Origin: Providencia rettgeri
GTDB lineage: Bacteria; Pseudomonadota; Gammaproteobacteria; Enterobacterales; Enterobacteriaceae
DNA length: 64,000 nucleotides
NCBI RefSeq assembly: GCF_023205015.1
Contig: NZ_CP096258.1
Span: 3,224,001 to 3,288,000 of the forward strand
Direction of reading: 5' to 3'
Below, one piece after another: positions 15,712-25,128 of the stretch; the stretch's first letter is position 1; each line of letters starts with the position of its first letter. Below the pieces are notes generated by a model. That model ran no database searches, had not been told where the DNA came from, and was given only the letters and a program-made list of their open reading frames with translations. A program made the position numbers and the translations under genes.

Positions 15712-18465
15712 TCAATGTGTTTCATTCAACCATTGCTCAATAGCCTGTAAGCCTTGCTGCACATTATCTTTCAAGTGGGTACCCACCATTGGTTGCTGCT
15801 CTAATAACTCACACGTTTTTACTGCGCTTTGCATTCCTAAACTGGCACAACTGCTTTTTAACTGGTGAGCAAGGCGCTTGACTTGTTCTGTGTTATTTTC
15901 TGCTCGTGCAATGTCAATTTGGTCGACCAAAGGCAAGGAATGCTGTTTAAAAATACTCACCCATTCGCGAATTTTCGGAAGTCCCATTAGCTCGGCATCA
16001 CTAATAAGCTGTTGTAAATCTATAAATTTCTCCTTAATGCTAGGATCAGGCAATGTATATTCGCCGCCTGAAATATATTTAACGATTAATTGGTTTAACA
16101 TATCTCTTGGTACCGGTTTTTGAATAATACCGCGAAAAACTTGGCTGGTACGTTGGCGAAGTGTTTCATCAATGACGTGGGCACTAAAACCAATCAAAAT
16201 CAATGTAGGGTAAGTTCTCGCTATTTGTTTAGCCAAGGTGATACCGTCAATATCTGGTAAACCAAAATCCACCAATGCCGCGGTAAATTGTTGCCCAGTT
16301 TGTAGGGCTGCTAGCGCCTCAGCTGCAGAGCCAACAATAGTGACCTGTGCCCCGCTGCGGGTTAACATTTCCCCACTAATTTTCTGAGTCAATGGGTTGT
16401 CTTCTATGAGTAATAAATGCACGCCCAACATGTCTAATGGCAGATCAGCCGATTTACTTACGGGATGCGAGGCGATACATAACGGCAGTGTTAAACGAAA
16501 ACAGCTCCCGCTTCCTAATTGGCTGCTCACCGTTAATTCACCGCCCATCGCTTGCGCTAAACTGGCACTAATTGTCAGCCCAAGCCCTGTTCCGCCCCGC
16601 TGGCTATCCACTTGTACAAATGGCTTAAAAATATCCGTAAATCGTGAGCTATCAATGCCGCACCCTGTGTCTTCCACTTCAATAAACCAATATTTGCCAT
16701 AACGGCAACTGCGTAACGTAATTTGCCCCTGCTGAGTAAAGCGCAATGCATTACTCAGTAAATTCGTGATAATTTGTCGGATCCGTAGCGGGTCCCCTTG
16801 TAAAGCAATCGGTAAATCATCCGCAATATCTGCAACTAACTGAATAGCAGGGTTTTTATTACTTGCATTCATTAAATACAGGGTGCTTTCTAATAGCGGC
16901 TTGGGTTCAAAAGGCTCATCATTGATAGAAACATTCTGTCCTCCTGCTTCAATGGAAGAGTAATCCAAAATGTCATTCAAAATCGCTAACAAGGATTCCC
17001 CAGAGTCAGTAATTGCATATAAATCATCGTGATACTCACTCAGTGTTTTATTTTCTAACAATAACTGTGCGGTACCCAAAATCCCATAAAGTGGAGTACG
17101 GATTTCATGGCTCATTGCCGCCAAAAATGCCGATTTGGCCTGATTGGCTTGTTCTGCTTCAGAACGAGCTTTACGGTGCTCAACAACCATCACGCGCAGT
17201 TCTGCCGTCCTCGCTTTGACTTCGTCTGCTAGCTGTTCACGCTGATGATTTAAGGCATGAACACTTTCACGAAATGCATCCATTAAACGGCCAATCGTAT
17301 CAAGCTCTTTCACCCCTGCGGTTTCAGGAAATGCAGAGTCAATATCACCCTCTAATAAGCGTTGAAGGGCTTGGGTTTGCTGTGCCAACGGTTTTGTCAC
17401 TAAACGATAAACCACTCGCCAAAGGATCAAAACCAATGAGAGTAGAGAGACAATACTCAACGCTAACAACCAATTCTGCCCCCGCTCACTGGCTTGCTTA
17501 AGTTGCCCCAATGCGGTTTTATTACGAAGTTCAATAGTGTCAACTAATTGCGCTACTTCACTACTGAAACGGGCAAATTGGTCAATATTATTTTGCGATA
17601 AAATCTGTAAGCGCGTTGTGATGTCGTTATCTTGCCGATACAACGCAATTAACTCGGTATAGCGCTTAACGTTATTCAATACGTTCTCGACTTGGCCCCG
17701 TACTGTGGGATCTTCAATATACTTTTGCCGACGTTGTAAGATTTTAACGGCAGAACTCAACTGTTTTTCTAATTCAGCCATATTACGATGGGGCTGGTTT
17801 GAACCTAAATTAAGTACCATTTGCTGTACACGCATAGCACTTAATCGAAGCTCATTCATTTGGCTGGCATATTCAAGGTCAATATCAATTAGTTGATCAA
17901 GGGCTTGTTGAGCTTGTTCCCCTTGTTTTCTTTCAATAAGGTCATAAATACTGACCTGAGTTGCTCCCGCTGAAGTGGCGGCATTATTTGCCTGACCATG
18001 TGCCATTTGGGCGATATCACCTGCCGCTGCAATTATATGCTGCCTTAATTGTTGTTGCTCTGCGCGCAGCTTTAACCGCTGCCCGACTAACTCTCCCTGT
18101 TGCCTTAATGATTGAGCAATTTCTTTTTCTTGCTGTTCAATATCTTGTGTATTGAAACCTTGTTCTCGTAGTGTTTTCAGTATATTCGTGATTTTCAGGC
18201 TTTGTGCTGTTAACATCCGCCCTTGGGCTAAGCAAATACTTTCACTATCCGCATTCGTGAGATTTTGCGCAGAAAATAATTCCCAAGCACTTGCTTCGCT
18301 CAGTTGCCTTGCCATATTCATGGTTGGGATCAGAGCCTCGGTATTGGCCTGTTCAACTTGGCTAACAAAACGTAAGTTGTACCACCCCACAAGGGTGCTG
18401 ATAAAGGTCAATGCGGCCATCAGCGCAAAGCCCATCCACAATCGTCTAGTTAGTGATAAATTCAC
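15712..18465 (-). CDS. torS: TorS hybrid sensor kinase for TMAO
   Basis: A 917-aa inner-membrane hybrid kinase. Order of domains: TM1 (about 10-30), a long periplasmic helical sensor domain (to about 330), TM2 (about 332-352), HAMP, a histidine-kinase core with H-box SHEIRTPLYG and ATPase N-box NLLSNALRFT plus GTGLGL, a receiver domain (phospho-Asp in ALVDFGLPDIDG), and an HPt domain with LAHQLKSSCASLGM near the C-terminus. This unorthodox phosphorelay matches E. coli TorS (914 aa). It senses TMAO together with TorT and phosphorylates TorR. It is divergent from torT, which starts 84 bp away. Confidence 0.95.
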   Translation of the reverse strand: MNLSLTRRLWMGFALMAALTFISTLVGWYNLRFVSQVEQANTEALIPTMNMARQLSEASAWELFSAQNLTNADSESICLAQGRMLTAQSLKITNILKTLREQGFNTQDIEQQEKEIAQSLRQQGELVGQRLKLRAEQQQLRQHIIAAAGDIAQMAHGQANNAATSAGATQVSIYDLIERKQGEQAQQALDQLIDIDLEYASQMNELRLSAMRVQQMVLNLGSNQPHRNMAELEKQLSSAVKILQRRQKYIEDPTVRGQVENVLNNVKRYTELIALYRQDNDITTRLQILSQNNIDQFARFSSEVAQLVDTIELRNKTALGQLKQASERGQNWLLALSIVSLLSLVLILWRVVYRLVTKPLAQQTQALQRLLEGDIDSAFPETAGVKELDTIGRLMDAFRESVHALNHQREQLADEVKARTAELRVMVVEHRKARSEAEQANQAKSAFLAAMSHEIRTPLYGILGTAQLLLENKTLSEYHDDLYAITDSGESLLAILNDILDYSSIEAGGQNVSINDEPFEPKPLLESTLYLMNASNKNPAIQLVADIADDLPIALQGDPLRIRQIITNLLSNALRFTQQGQITLRSCRYGKYWFIEVEDTGCGIDSSRFTDIFKPFVQVDSQRGGTGLGLTISASLAQAMGGELTVSSQLGSGSCFRLTLPLCIASHPVSKSADLPLDMLGVHLLLIEDNPLTQKISGEMLTRSGAQVTIVGSAAEALAALQTGQQFTAALVDFGLPDIDGITLAKQIARTYPTLILIGFSAHVIDETLRQRTSQVFRGIIQKPVPRDMLNQLIVKYISGGEYTLPDPSIKEKFIDLQQLISDAELMGLPKIREWVSIFKQHSLPLVDQIDIARAENNTEQVKRLAHQLKSSCASLGMQSAVKTCELLEQQPMVGTHLKDNVQQGLQAIEQWLNETH

Positions 18466-18549
18466 GGTTTGGTTAGCCTAAAAATTAAAATGGTTGAGTT
18501 AACAGCAAGAAAGCATTTAGGATAACGGTTTCTGGTTTGTGAGGCTATC

Positions 18550-19581
18550 ATGCGTGTATTGATTTTACTTCTGTTCATATTTCACTCGTTTTTGAGCCTA
18601 GCAATGGCACAGAATAATTCACTTATTCAGTGGCGCGATAACCTACATTTTAATCACCAAGCACATGATCCCGTAACCGCCACAAAAACCTGGAAGTTGT
18701 GCGCGCTTTACCCTAGTTTAAAAGATTCTTATTGGCTATCAATTAATTATGGTATGCAAAAAGCGGCAAAACACTATGGCGTTGACCTAAACGTACTAGA
18801 AGCCGGTGGTTATAACCAACTAGCAACCCAACAAAAGCAAATTACGCAATGCCAACAATGGGGAGCCGATGCTATTTTACTGGGGAGTAGCACCACAACC
18901 TTCCCAAACCTTAGCCAATTAGTGGGAAATACGCCTGTCATTGAAGTCATCAATGCCACCCACGATAACACAATAAAAACTCGTGTTGGTGTACCTTGGT
19001 TCCAGATGGGCTATCAGCCGGGGCGCTATTTAGTGCAGTGGAGTCAGGGTAAGCCATTGAAAGTTTTACTCATGCCCGGGCCATTGAATGCCGGTGGCAG
19101 CCATGAAATGGAACAAGGATTCCGAGAAGCTATTACAGGTAGCCAAGTACAAATTGTGGACGTCGCACAAGGAGATAACGACCTTGAGGTTCAACGCAAT
19201 TTGTTGCATGGAATGTTAGAGCGTAACCCTGATATTAATGTCGTCGTTGGCACAGCGATTGCCGCCGAAGCCGCAATGGGTGAAGGTCGTAACTTAACGA
19301 AGCCACTAAATATTGTTTCTTTTTACCTTTCTCATCAGGTCTACCGCGGCTTAAAAAGAGGCCGAATAATTATGGCCGCCAGCGACCAAATGGTTTGGCA
19401 AGGTGAGTTAGTGATTGAACAAGCCATCAAAGTACTACAAAAGCAGCCGGTGCCAAACAATATCAGCCCGCCGATTTTGGTGCTTACTCAACAAAATGCT
19501 GATAGTGAACACTTACGCAATTCATTATCTCCTGGAGGCTTTAGGCCCGTATATCAATATACATCCGCAGCTAAAAAATAA
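18550..19581 (+). CDS. torT: TorT periplasmic TMAO-binding protein
   Basis: A 343-aa periplasmic binding protein with a signal peptide (residues 1-20, ending MAQ-N) and a two-lobe type-I fold (WKLCALYPSLKDSYWLSINYGM, then GADAILLGSS, GYQPGRYLV and MAASDQMVWQGEL). TorT binds TMAO and presents it to the sensor domain of TorS; length equals the E. coli protein (342 aa). It is convergent with torR, and the two 3' ends overlap by 28 bp, an arrangement that may produce antisense RNA. The order torS-torT-torR-torCAD matches E. coli. Confidence 0.94.
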   Translation: MRVLILLLFIFHSFLSLAMAQNNSLIQWRDNLHFNHQAHDPVTATKTWKLCALYPSLKDSYWLSINYGMQKAAKHYGVDLNVLEAGGYNQLATQQKQITQCQQWGADAILLGSSTTTFPNLSQLVGNTPVIEVINATHDNTIKTRVGVPWFQMGYQPGRYLVQWSQGKPLKVLLMPGPLNAGGSHEMEQGFREAITGSQVQIVDVAQGDNDLEVQRNLLHGMLERNPDINVVVGTAIAAEAAMGEGRNLTKPLNIVSFYLSHQVYRGLKRGRIIMAASDQMVWQGELVIEQAIKVLQKQPVPNNISPPILVLTQQNADSEHLRNSLSPGGFRPVYQYTSAAKK

Positions 19582-20255
19582 CCTTCACCATGCTGAGTCA
19601 CTAATAAATCCGCATTGATTTTATGGCGTAAACGGCGAATAAGTACATCCACGGTGCGTAAATCTGGGTGGTCAACGCGTCGGGCAGATAACATACGTAA
19701 AAGGCGCTCTCGGGTTAAGATCTCTCGCGGGTTCGTCACAAAAGCCACTAGCATTTCATATTCCGCCCGTGTGAGTTTGATAGCCTGATTTTCAAATTGG
19801 AGTGTATGCATTGAGACATTTAGGCAATAGCCAGCAAACTGATAACAGTTATCTTGAGAAGTAGCTTGGGTTTGCGATGGCTTAGCAAGGTCAATACGCC
19901 AAAGTAAATTTTTAACGCGAACGACTAACTCCCTCAATTCCAAGGGTTTAGTCACATAATCATCAGCCCCCATTTCTAATCCCACAATACGGTCTATTTG
20001 ATCACAGCGGCCAGTGACTAAAATAATCCCTACAGTGAAACGCTCACGTATTGCTCTTGTTAACATTAATCCGTTTTCATCCGGTAAATTAATATCTAAC
20101 AGAATCAAATCAACGGCTTGCTGATCCATAATTTCGCGTAGACCCGCACCGTTCCCCGTCACAGAAACACGATATCCTTCTTGCTCAAAGTAAGCCTGTA
20201 AGCGAGCCTGAGTAACGGGTTCGTCTTCAACAACCACAATATGATGTGATGTCAT
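19554..20255 (-). CDS. torR: TorR response regulator
   Basis: A 233-aa OmpR/PhoB-type regulator. The receiver domain shows the acidic pocket (VVEDEPVT), phospho-acceptor Asp in LILLDINLPDENG, and Lys in YVTKPLEL; the C-terminal winged helix (about 135-230) has RAEYEMLVAF and DVLIRRLRHKI. Phosphorylated by TorS, it binds the tor boxes upstream of torC and activates torCAD in the presence of TMAO. It starts 14 bp from the first tor box, so it likely also represses or tunes its own expression, as in E. coli. Its end overlaps torT. Confidence 0.95.
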   Translation of the reverse strand: MTSHHIVVVEDEPVTQARLQAYFEQEGYRVSVTGNGAGLREIMDQQAVDLILLDINLPDENGLMLTRAIRERFTVGIILVTGRCDQIDRIVGLEMGADDYVTKPLELRELVVRVKNLLWRIDLAKPSQTQATSQDNCYQFAGYCLNVSMHTLQFENQAIKLTRAEYEMLVAFVTNPREILTRERLLRMLSARRVDHPDLRTVDVLIRRLRHKINADLLVTQHGEGYFLAADVY

Positions 20256-20269
20256 TGATACACTCTCTT

Positions 20270-20320
20270 CTGTTCATATCTGTTCATATTTACGCATATC
20301 TTGCCGTAAGCTGTTCATCC
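20270..20320 (+). promoter_or_regulatory. TorR binding sites (tor boxes) in torR-torC control region
   Basis: Two adjacent perfect decamers CTGTTCATAT lie at 20270-20279 and 20280-20289, followed by a degenerate TTACGCATAT (20290-20299) and CTGTTCATCC (20311-20320). This is the four-box layout known from the E. coli torC promoter, including a spaced fourth box near the -35 region. It supports TMAO-dependent activation of torCAD. Confidence 0.9.
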
Positions 20321-20391
20321 TGGCTAGTACCGCTATTCATATTAACTCAATAAGATCGCCTGTATTAAACCATATAATTACAGGGGCTATT

Positions 20392-21570
20392 ATGCGGAAA
20401 CTCTGGAGAGCGTTACGAAAACCAAGTGCTCGTTGGTCAATGCTAACGTTAATCGTTGTCGGGATTGCAGTGGGTGTTGCGTTAATCGTTGTCCCCCATG
20501 TTGGGATGAAAGTGACTAGCACCACTGAGTTTTGTGTCAGTTGCCATAGCATGGAACCCGTTTACGAAGAATATAAACAATCGGTACATTTCCAAAATGC
20601 ATCTGGCGTACGCGCAGAATGCCATGACTGCCACATTCCCTCCGACCTTCCAGGCATGATTAAACGGAAACTCGAAGCAAGCAATGATATTTATCAAACA
20701 TTTATTGCGCATTCGATAGATACCCCAGAAAAATTTGAAGCCAAACGTGCCGAACTTGCGGAACGCGAGTGGGCTCGCATGAAAGAGAACAATTCGGCCA
20801 CTTGCCGCTCTTGTCATGATTATGACTCGATGAATCACGCCAAGCAAAATCCAGAAGCGGCTCGCCAGATGCAAATCGCTGCGAAAGAGAATCAATCCTG
20901 CATTGACTGCCACAAAGGAATTGCCCACCAATTACCGGATATGAGTAGTGGCTTTCGTAAACAATTTGATGAGTTAAGAGCGAAAGCAAATAGTGATGCT
21001 GACATTCTGTATTCACTTGATATTAAACCTATTTATGCCAATAAAGGGGATAAAGACCCTGCTGGCTCGTTACTTCCTGCCTCAGAGGTGAAAGTCCTAA
21101 AACGTGATGGCGATTGGCTACAAGTTGAAATCACAGGGTGGACAGAAACCGATGGACGTCAACGCGTTCTATCTGAATTTCCCGGTAAGCGAATTTTCGT
21201 AGCTTCGATACGCGGTGATGTTCAAGAAAATGTGAAAAATTTAGAAAGCACCGTTGTCGCTGCAACAGATACGTCATGGAGCAAACTGCAAGCAACCGCA
21301 TGGATGCAACAAGGCGATATGGTCAATGATATCAAGCCAATATGGGCTTATGCAGATTCTTTATATAACGGTTCATGTAATCAATGCCATGGTGCGCCAG
21401 ATATCGCCCACTTTGATGCTAACGGTTGGATAGGCACATTGAACGGTATGATTGGCTTTACCAGTTTAGATAAGCGAGAAGAGCGTACCTTACTGAAATA
21501 CTTACAAATGAATGCATCTGATACCGCAGGATCTTCACACGGTGATAACGGAGTACAGAATGAAAAATAA
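20392..21570 (+). CDS. torC: TorC pentaheme c-type cytochrome
   Basis: A 392-aa NapC/NirT-family quinol dehydrogenase. One N-terminal membrane anchor (about 15-38) is followed by four heme motifs in the NapC-like domain (CVSCH, CHDCH, CRSCH, CIDCH) and one in the C-terminal domain (CNQCH, about 325). It oxidises menaquinol and passes electrons to periplasmic TorA. Length matches E. coli TorC (390). It heads the torCAD operon, downstream of four tor boxes, and its 3' end overlaps torA by 11 bp. The C-terminal domain of apo-TorC is also known to feed back on TorS. Confidence 0.95.
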   Translation: MRKLWRALRKPSARWSMLTLIVVGIAVGVALIVVPHVGMKVTSTTEFCVSCHSMEPVYEEYKQSVHFQNASGVRAECHDCHIPSDLPGMIKRKLEASNDIYQTFIAHSIDTPEKFEAKRAELAEREWARMKENNSATCRSCHDYDSMNHAKQNPEAARQMQIAAKENQSCIDCHKGIAHQLPDMSSGFRKQFDELRAKANSDADILYSLDIKPIYANKGDKDPAGSLLPASEVKVLKRDGDWLQVEITGWTETDGRQRVLSEFPGKRIFVASIRGDVQENVKNLESTVVAATDTSWSKLQATAWMQQGDMVNDIKPIWAYADSLYNGSCNQCHGAPDIAHFDANGWIGTLNGMIGFTSLDKREERTLLKYLQMNASDTAGSSHGDNGVQNEK

Positions 21571-24106
21571 TCCAACTTTTCAAGCTTCTCGTCGACGCTT
21601 TTTGTTCCAGCTTGGCGGGCTCACTGTGGCAGGTATGTTAGGCCCTTCCCTATTAACACCGCGTAAGGCTGGCGCTGCGACAGTTGGCGAACAAGCTGCG
21701 GTAGTACAAGAAGGCATTCTGACTGGCTCACACTGGGGTGCAATTCGCGCCACTGTAGTTGATGGCCGTTTTATCGAAGCAAAACCTTTTGAACACGATA
21801 AATTCCCATCAAAAATGATTGCAGGATTGCCTGACCATGTACATGGCACCGCGCGTATCCGTTATCCAATGGTTCGTGTTGATTGGCTACGTAAACGCCA
21901 TTTAAGTGATACCTCACAACGAGGTGATAACCGCTTCGTACGTGTTTCTTGGGATGAAGCCCTTGATTTGTTCTATCAAGAACTAGAACGCATTCAAACA
22001 ACTTATGGGCCAAGTGGGCTGCTCACTGCAAATGGTTGGCAATCAACCGGAATGCTCCACAATGCTTCAGGAATGTTAGCCCGCGCCATTGCCCTGCATG
22101 GCAATAGTGTTAGTACTGGCGGAGACTACTCAACGGGGGCTGCACAAGTCATTTTACCTCGAGTCGTTGGGTCGATGGAGGTTTATGAACAACAAACCTC
22201 TTGGCCGCTAGTCCTCAAAAATAGTAAAACCATCGTATTATGGGGCTCTGACCTGATTAAAAACCAACAAGCTAACTGGTGGTGTCCTGATCATGACGTT
22301 TATGAATATTATGAACAACTGAAAGAGAAAGCGGCTAATGGCGAGATAAACGTCATCAGTATTGACCCTATAATCACCTCAACGCATGATTACCTTGGAC
22401 GTGAAAATGTTCAACATATCGCTATTAACCCGCAAGCGGATGTCCCACTACAATTAGCCATCGCCCACACGCTTTACAGTGAAGGCTTGCATGATAAAAC
22501 CTTCTTAAAAGAATACTGTGTCGGTTTCGACCAATTTGTTCCCTACTTAATGGGAAAAACGGATGGACAACCCAAAGATGCACAATGGGCAGCTGAAATT
22601 TGCGGCATTGATGCCGACACAATCCGAGCTTTAGCCCGCCAAATGGCAGCAGATAGAACCCAAATTATTGCAGGTTGGTGCGTTCAACGTATGCAACATG
22701 GTGAACAATGGTCATGGATGATTGTCGTTTTAGCTGCCATGTTAGGCCAAATTGGCTTACCAGGTGGGGGATTTGGCTTCGGCTGGCATTATAATGGCGC
22801 GGGTACACCAAGCCGTCAGGGGATTATTTTAAGTGGTTTTTCCGGCTCAACCAAAGTGCCACCTATTCATGATAACAATGACTACAAAGGCTACAGCAGC
22901 ACCATTCCTATTGCTCGTTTTATTGATGCGATTTTAGAGCCCGGAAAAACAATCAACTGGAACGGTAAAGCGGTTAAATTGCCACCACTAAAAATGTGTG
23001 TATTTGCCGGAACCAACCCATTCCACCGCCACCAGCAAATTAACCGTATTATTGAAGGTTGGCGTAAGCTTGAAACGGTTGTCTCTATTGATAATCAATG
23101 GACATCCACCTGCCGCTTTGCTGATATCGTATTACCGGCAACCACGCAATTTGAACGAAATGACCTTGACCAATACGGTAACCACTCAAATCGTGGCATT
23201 ATTGCGATGAAACAACTTGTTGAACCGCAGTTTGAGTCACGTAATGACTTCGACATTTTACGCGATCTATGTCGTCGTTTTGGCCGTGAAGAAGCCTTTA
23301 CTGAAGGTTTAGACGAAATGGGCTGGCTAAAACGCATTTGGCAAGAAGGCAGCCAGCAAGGAAAAGGCCGTGGTATTCATTTACCCTCCTTCGATACGTT
23401 CTGGGAAAAAGAAGGCTATGTGGAATTTGAACATCCACAAATGTTTGTTCGTCATCAAGCGTTTAGAGAAGACCCTGACTTAGAACCTTTAGGGACACCG
23501 AGTGGTTTAATTGAGATTTATTCGAAAACCATTGCCGACATGCAATATGATGATTGCCAAGGTCACCCAATGTGGTTCGAAAAAGCGGAACGCTCCCACG
23601 GTGGCCCTGGTTCAAAAAAATGGCCATTACATTTGCAATCTGCTCACCCCGATTTTCGCTTGCACTCACAATTGTGTGAATCGCCTGTGTTACGCCAATA
23701 TTATTCCGTTAGCGGCAAAGAGCCTATCTTTATTAGCCCTAAAGATGCAAAAGCCAGAGGTATACAAAATGGTGATATCGTTCGTGTTTTCAACGACCGA
23801 GGGCAAGTCCTAGCAGGCGCTGTCGTCTCTGATTTATACACAGAAGGCGTTGCTCGTATTCATGAAGGAGCTTGGTATGACCCGACTAAGGGTGGAGAAA
23901 TCAATGCCCTGTGTAAATACGGCAATCCAAACGTATTGACACTGGATATAGGAACCTCTCAACTCGCTCAAGCCACTAGCGCACATACGACGATCGTGGA
24001 GATAGAAAAATACACAGGGCAAGTGGATAACGTTAGTGCATTCGATGGGCCTATTGAAATGGTGGCTCAATGTGAATATGTTCCTGCATCACAGGTGAAT
24101 AAATGA
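21560..24106 (+). CDS. torA: TorA trimethylamine-N-oxide reductase
   Basis: An 848-aa periplasmic molybdoenzyme (E. coli TorA is 848). It starts with a Tat signal peptide containing the twin-arginine motif SRRRFL and a hydrophobic core ending AGA-A. Core features of the DMSO-reductase family follow: TANGWQSTG, the molybdenum-ligand Ser in GGDYSTGAAQ, VLWGSDLIKNQQ, and the C-terminal molybdopterin-guanine-dinucleotide domain. It reduces TMAO to trimethylamine as terminal acceptor in anaerobic respiration. The ATG at 21560 inside the end of torC gives the correct Tat peptide; it overlaps torD by 4 bp, indicating coupled translation. Confidence 0.96.
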   Translation: MKNNPTFQASRRRFLFQLGGLTVAGMLGPSLLTPRKAGAATVGEQAAVVQEGILTGSHWGAIRATVVDGRFIEAKPFEHDKFPSKMIAGLPDHVHGTARIRYPMVRVDWLRKRHLSDTSQRGDNRFVRVSWDEALDLFYQELERIQTTYGPSGLLTANGWQSTGMLHNASGMLARAIALHGNSVSTGGDYSTGAAQVILPRVVGSMEVYEQQTSWPLVLKNSKTIVLWGSDLIKNQQANWWCPDHDVYEYYEQLKEKAANGEINVISIDPIITSTHDYLGRENVQHIAINPQADVPLQLAIAHTLYSEGLHDKTFLKEYCVGFDQFVPYLMGKTDGQPKDAQWAAEICGIDADTIRALARQMAADRTQIIAGWCVQRMQHGEQWSWMIVVLAAMLGQIGLPGGGFGFGWHYNGAGTPSRQGIILSGFSGSTKVPPIHDNNDYKGYSSTIPIARFIDAILEPGKTINWNGKAVKLPPLKMCVFAGTNPFHRHQQINRIIEGWRKLETVVSIDNQWTSTCRFADIVLPATTQFERNDLDQYGNHSNRGIIAMKQLVEPQFESRNDFDILRDLCRRFGREEAFTEGLDEMGWLKRIWQEGSQQGKGRGIHLPSFDTFWEKEGYVEFEHPQMFVRHQAFREDPDLEPLGTPSGLIEIYSKTIADMQYDDCQGHPMWFEKAERSHGGPGSKKWPLHLQSAHPDFRLHSQLCESPVLRQYYSVSGKEPIFISPKDAKARGIQNGDIVRVFNDRGQVLAGAVVSDLYTEGVARIHEGAWYDPTKGGEINALCKYGNPNVLTLDIGTSQLAQATSAHTTIVEIEKYTGQVDNVSAFDGPIEMVAQCEYVPASQVNK

Positions 24107-24720
24107 CAAAACAAATCACTTTGTCGTCAGAACAAATAGCCTGTGTTTATGCATGGTTAGCACAATTATTCTCACGTGAATTAGATATTGCAACGATAGC
24201 GCAACTTCAATCTAGCGAAATGATGGATTGGTTTACGACTATCGAACAAGAACCAACTTTAGCTTCGTCTATTCAAGAGGTTAAAACTAAAATCCAATCG
24301 CTGGTAATGCGAACGGATGCAACGCTCGAGTTGGCAGCCGACTTTTGCAGCTTATTCTTAATGTCAGATAAGCAATCTGCTTTGCCTTACGCCTCTGTTT
24401 ATCCAAATAGTGAGCATGGCAATGAACAGATTAAGTACCTATTAGTTGAGTCAGGAATGGAAACCAGTGAGGCATTTAACGAACCTTCTGACCATATTTC
24501 AATTTTTTTGGAGCTATTAAGTCACTTACATTTTTCATTAAATGAAGCCCATTTGGACCAAGAAAAAGTGAGGCAATTGCGCCTAAAAACCTTGTCACTT
24601 TTACTGCAATGGCTACCAGTATTTAGCCAAAATTGTCAACGATATGATGAGTTTGGTTTTTATGCTGCTTTGAGTCAGTTGTCGTTAGCGCTAGTTCAAT
24701 GGGATAAGCAAACCGAATAG
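24103..24720 (+). CDS. torD: TorD chaperone for TorA
   Basis: A 205-aa helical cytoplasmic chaperone, homologous to DmsD at 9.9 kb. Family features include YAWLAQLFSREL at the N-terminus, the AADFCSLFLMSDKQSALPYASVYPNSE segment (positions about 84-110) and NEPSDHISIFLELLSHL. TorD binds the Tat signal and core of apo-TorA, protects it and helps insertion of the molybdenum cofactor. It is the last gene of torCAD, overlapping torA by ATGA, and is followed by a hairpin terminator. Confidence 0.95.
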   Translation: MTKQITLSSEQIACVYAWLAQLFSRELDIATIAQLQSSEMMDWFTTIEQEPTLASSIQEVKTKIQSLVMRTDATLELAADFCSLFLMSDKQSALPYASVYPNSEHGNEQIKYLLVESGMETSEAFNEPSDHISIFLELLSHLHFSLNEAHLDQEKVRQLRLKTLSLLLQWLPVFSQNCQRYDEFGFYAALSQLSLALVQWDKQTE

Positions 24721-24763
24721 ATGCCGTTTAAATAATTTTTATATTATTCAACTATTATTAAAT

Positions 24764-24795
24764 AAAGGGATATTGATAAATAATATCCCTTTTAA
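24764..24795 (+). terminator. Terminator after torD
   Basis: Stem AAAGGGATATT / AATATCCCTTT followed by TTAAC; ends the torCAD transcript. Confidence 0.75.
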
Positions 24796-24816
24796 CTTTC
24801 AGCCATAACACCTGAG

Positions 24817-25107
24817 TTACTGTAAAGAAATAAGTTTTTCACGGCTCAGCCCAGTGCTTTTCATAATTATCTCAATACTAACTCCTTGCTCCAAAAGATT
24901 CCGTACCATTGTTATATTTGCCTCTTCTTGGCCTTTTTGAAATCCTTCTTGTCGCCCTTTATCTTGCAATCGTTGCGCAATATTCATGATTGTCTCCTTA
25001 TGCTTTTCTGTCTGTTCCCCTAAAACTTGAATAACTTGTTCAAAATTATGCGAGTCTAAAGCAATAAACAGATAATTGAGGATAGTTATGATGTCATTAT
25101 CACTATG
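24817..25107 (-). pseudogene. Truncated Rpn-family (PD-(D/E)XK nuclease) gene, C-terminal part
   Basis: A 97-codon open frame without a proper start encodes the tail typical of Rpn/YhgA-type recombination-promoting nucleases: ILNYLFIAL, VLGEQTEKHKETIMNIAQRL, then the repeated (Q)KGRQEGFQKGQEEA element and a final LLEQGVSIEIIMKSTGLSREKL segment. The N-terminal nuclease domain (about 200 residues) is absent and a stop precedes the frame. Rpn genes spread and decay often near mobile DNA. The ATG inside (MNIAQRL) is not a plausible start. Confidence 0.75.
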
Positions 25108-25128
25108 CTAAAAAAATCTTTGGTTTTA

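Noticed and set aside
16397..18481. Several plus-strand ORFs of 60-109 codons inside torS
   Set aside because: All lie opposite conserved TorS domains and show no independent homology or ribosome site.
21512..21560. Longer TorA start upstream
   Set aside because: It would put 16 unrelated residues before the Tat signal; the ATG at 21560 gives the E. coli-like length and twin-arginine placement.
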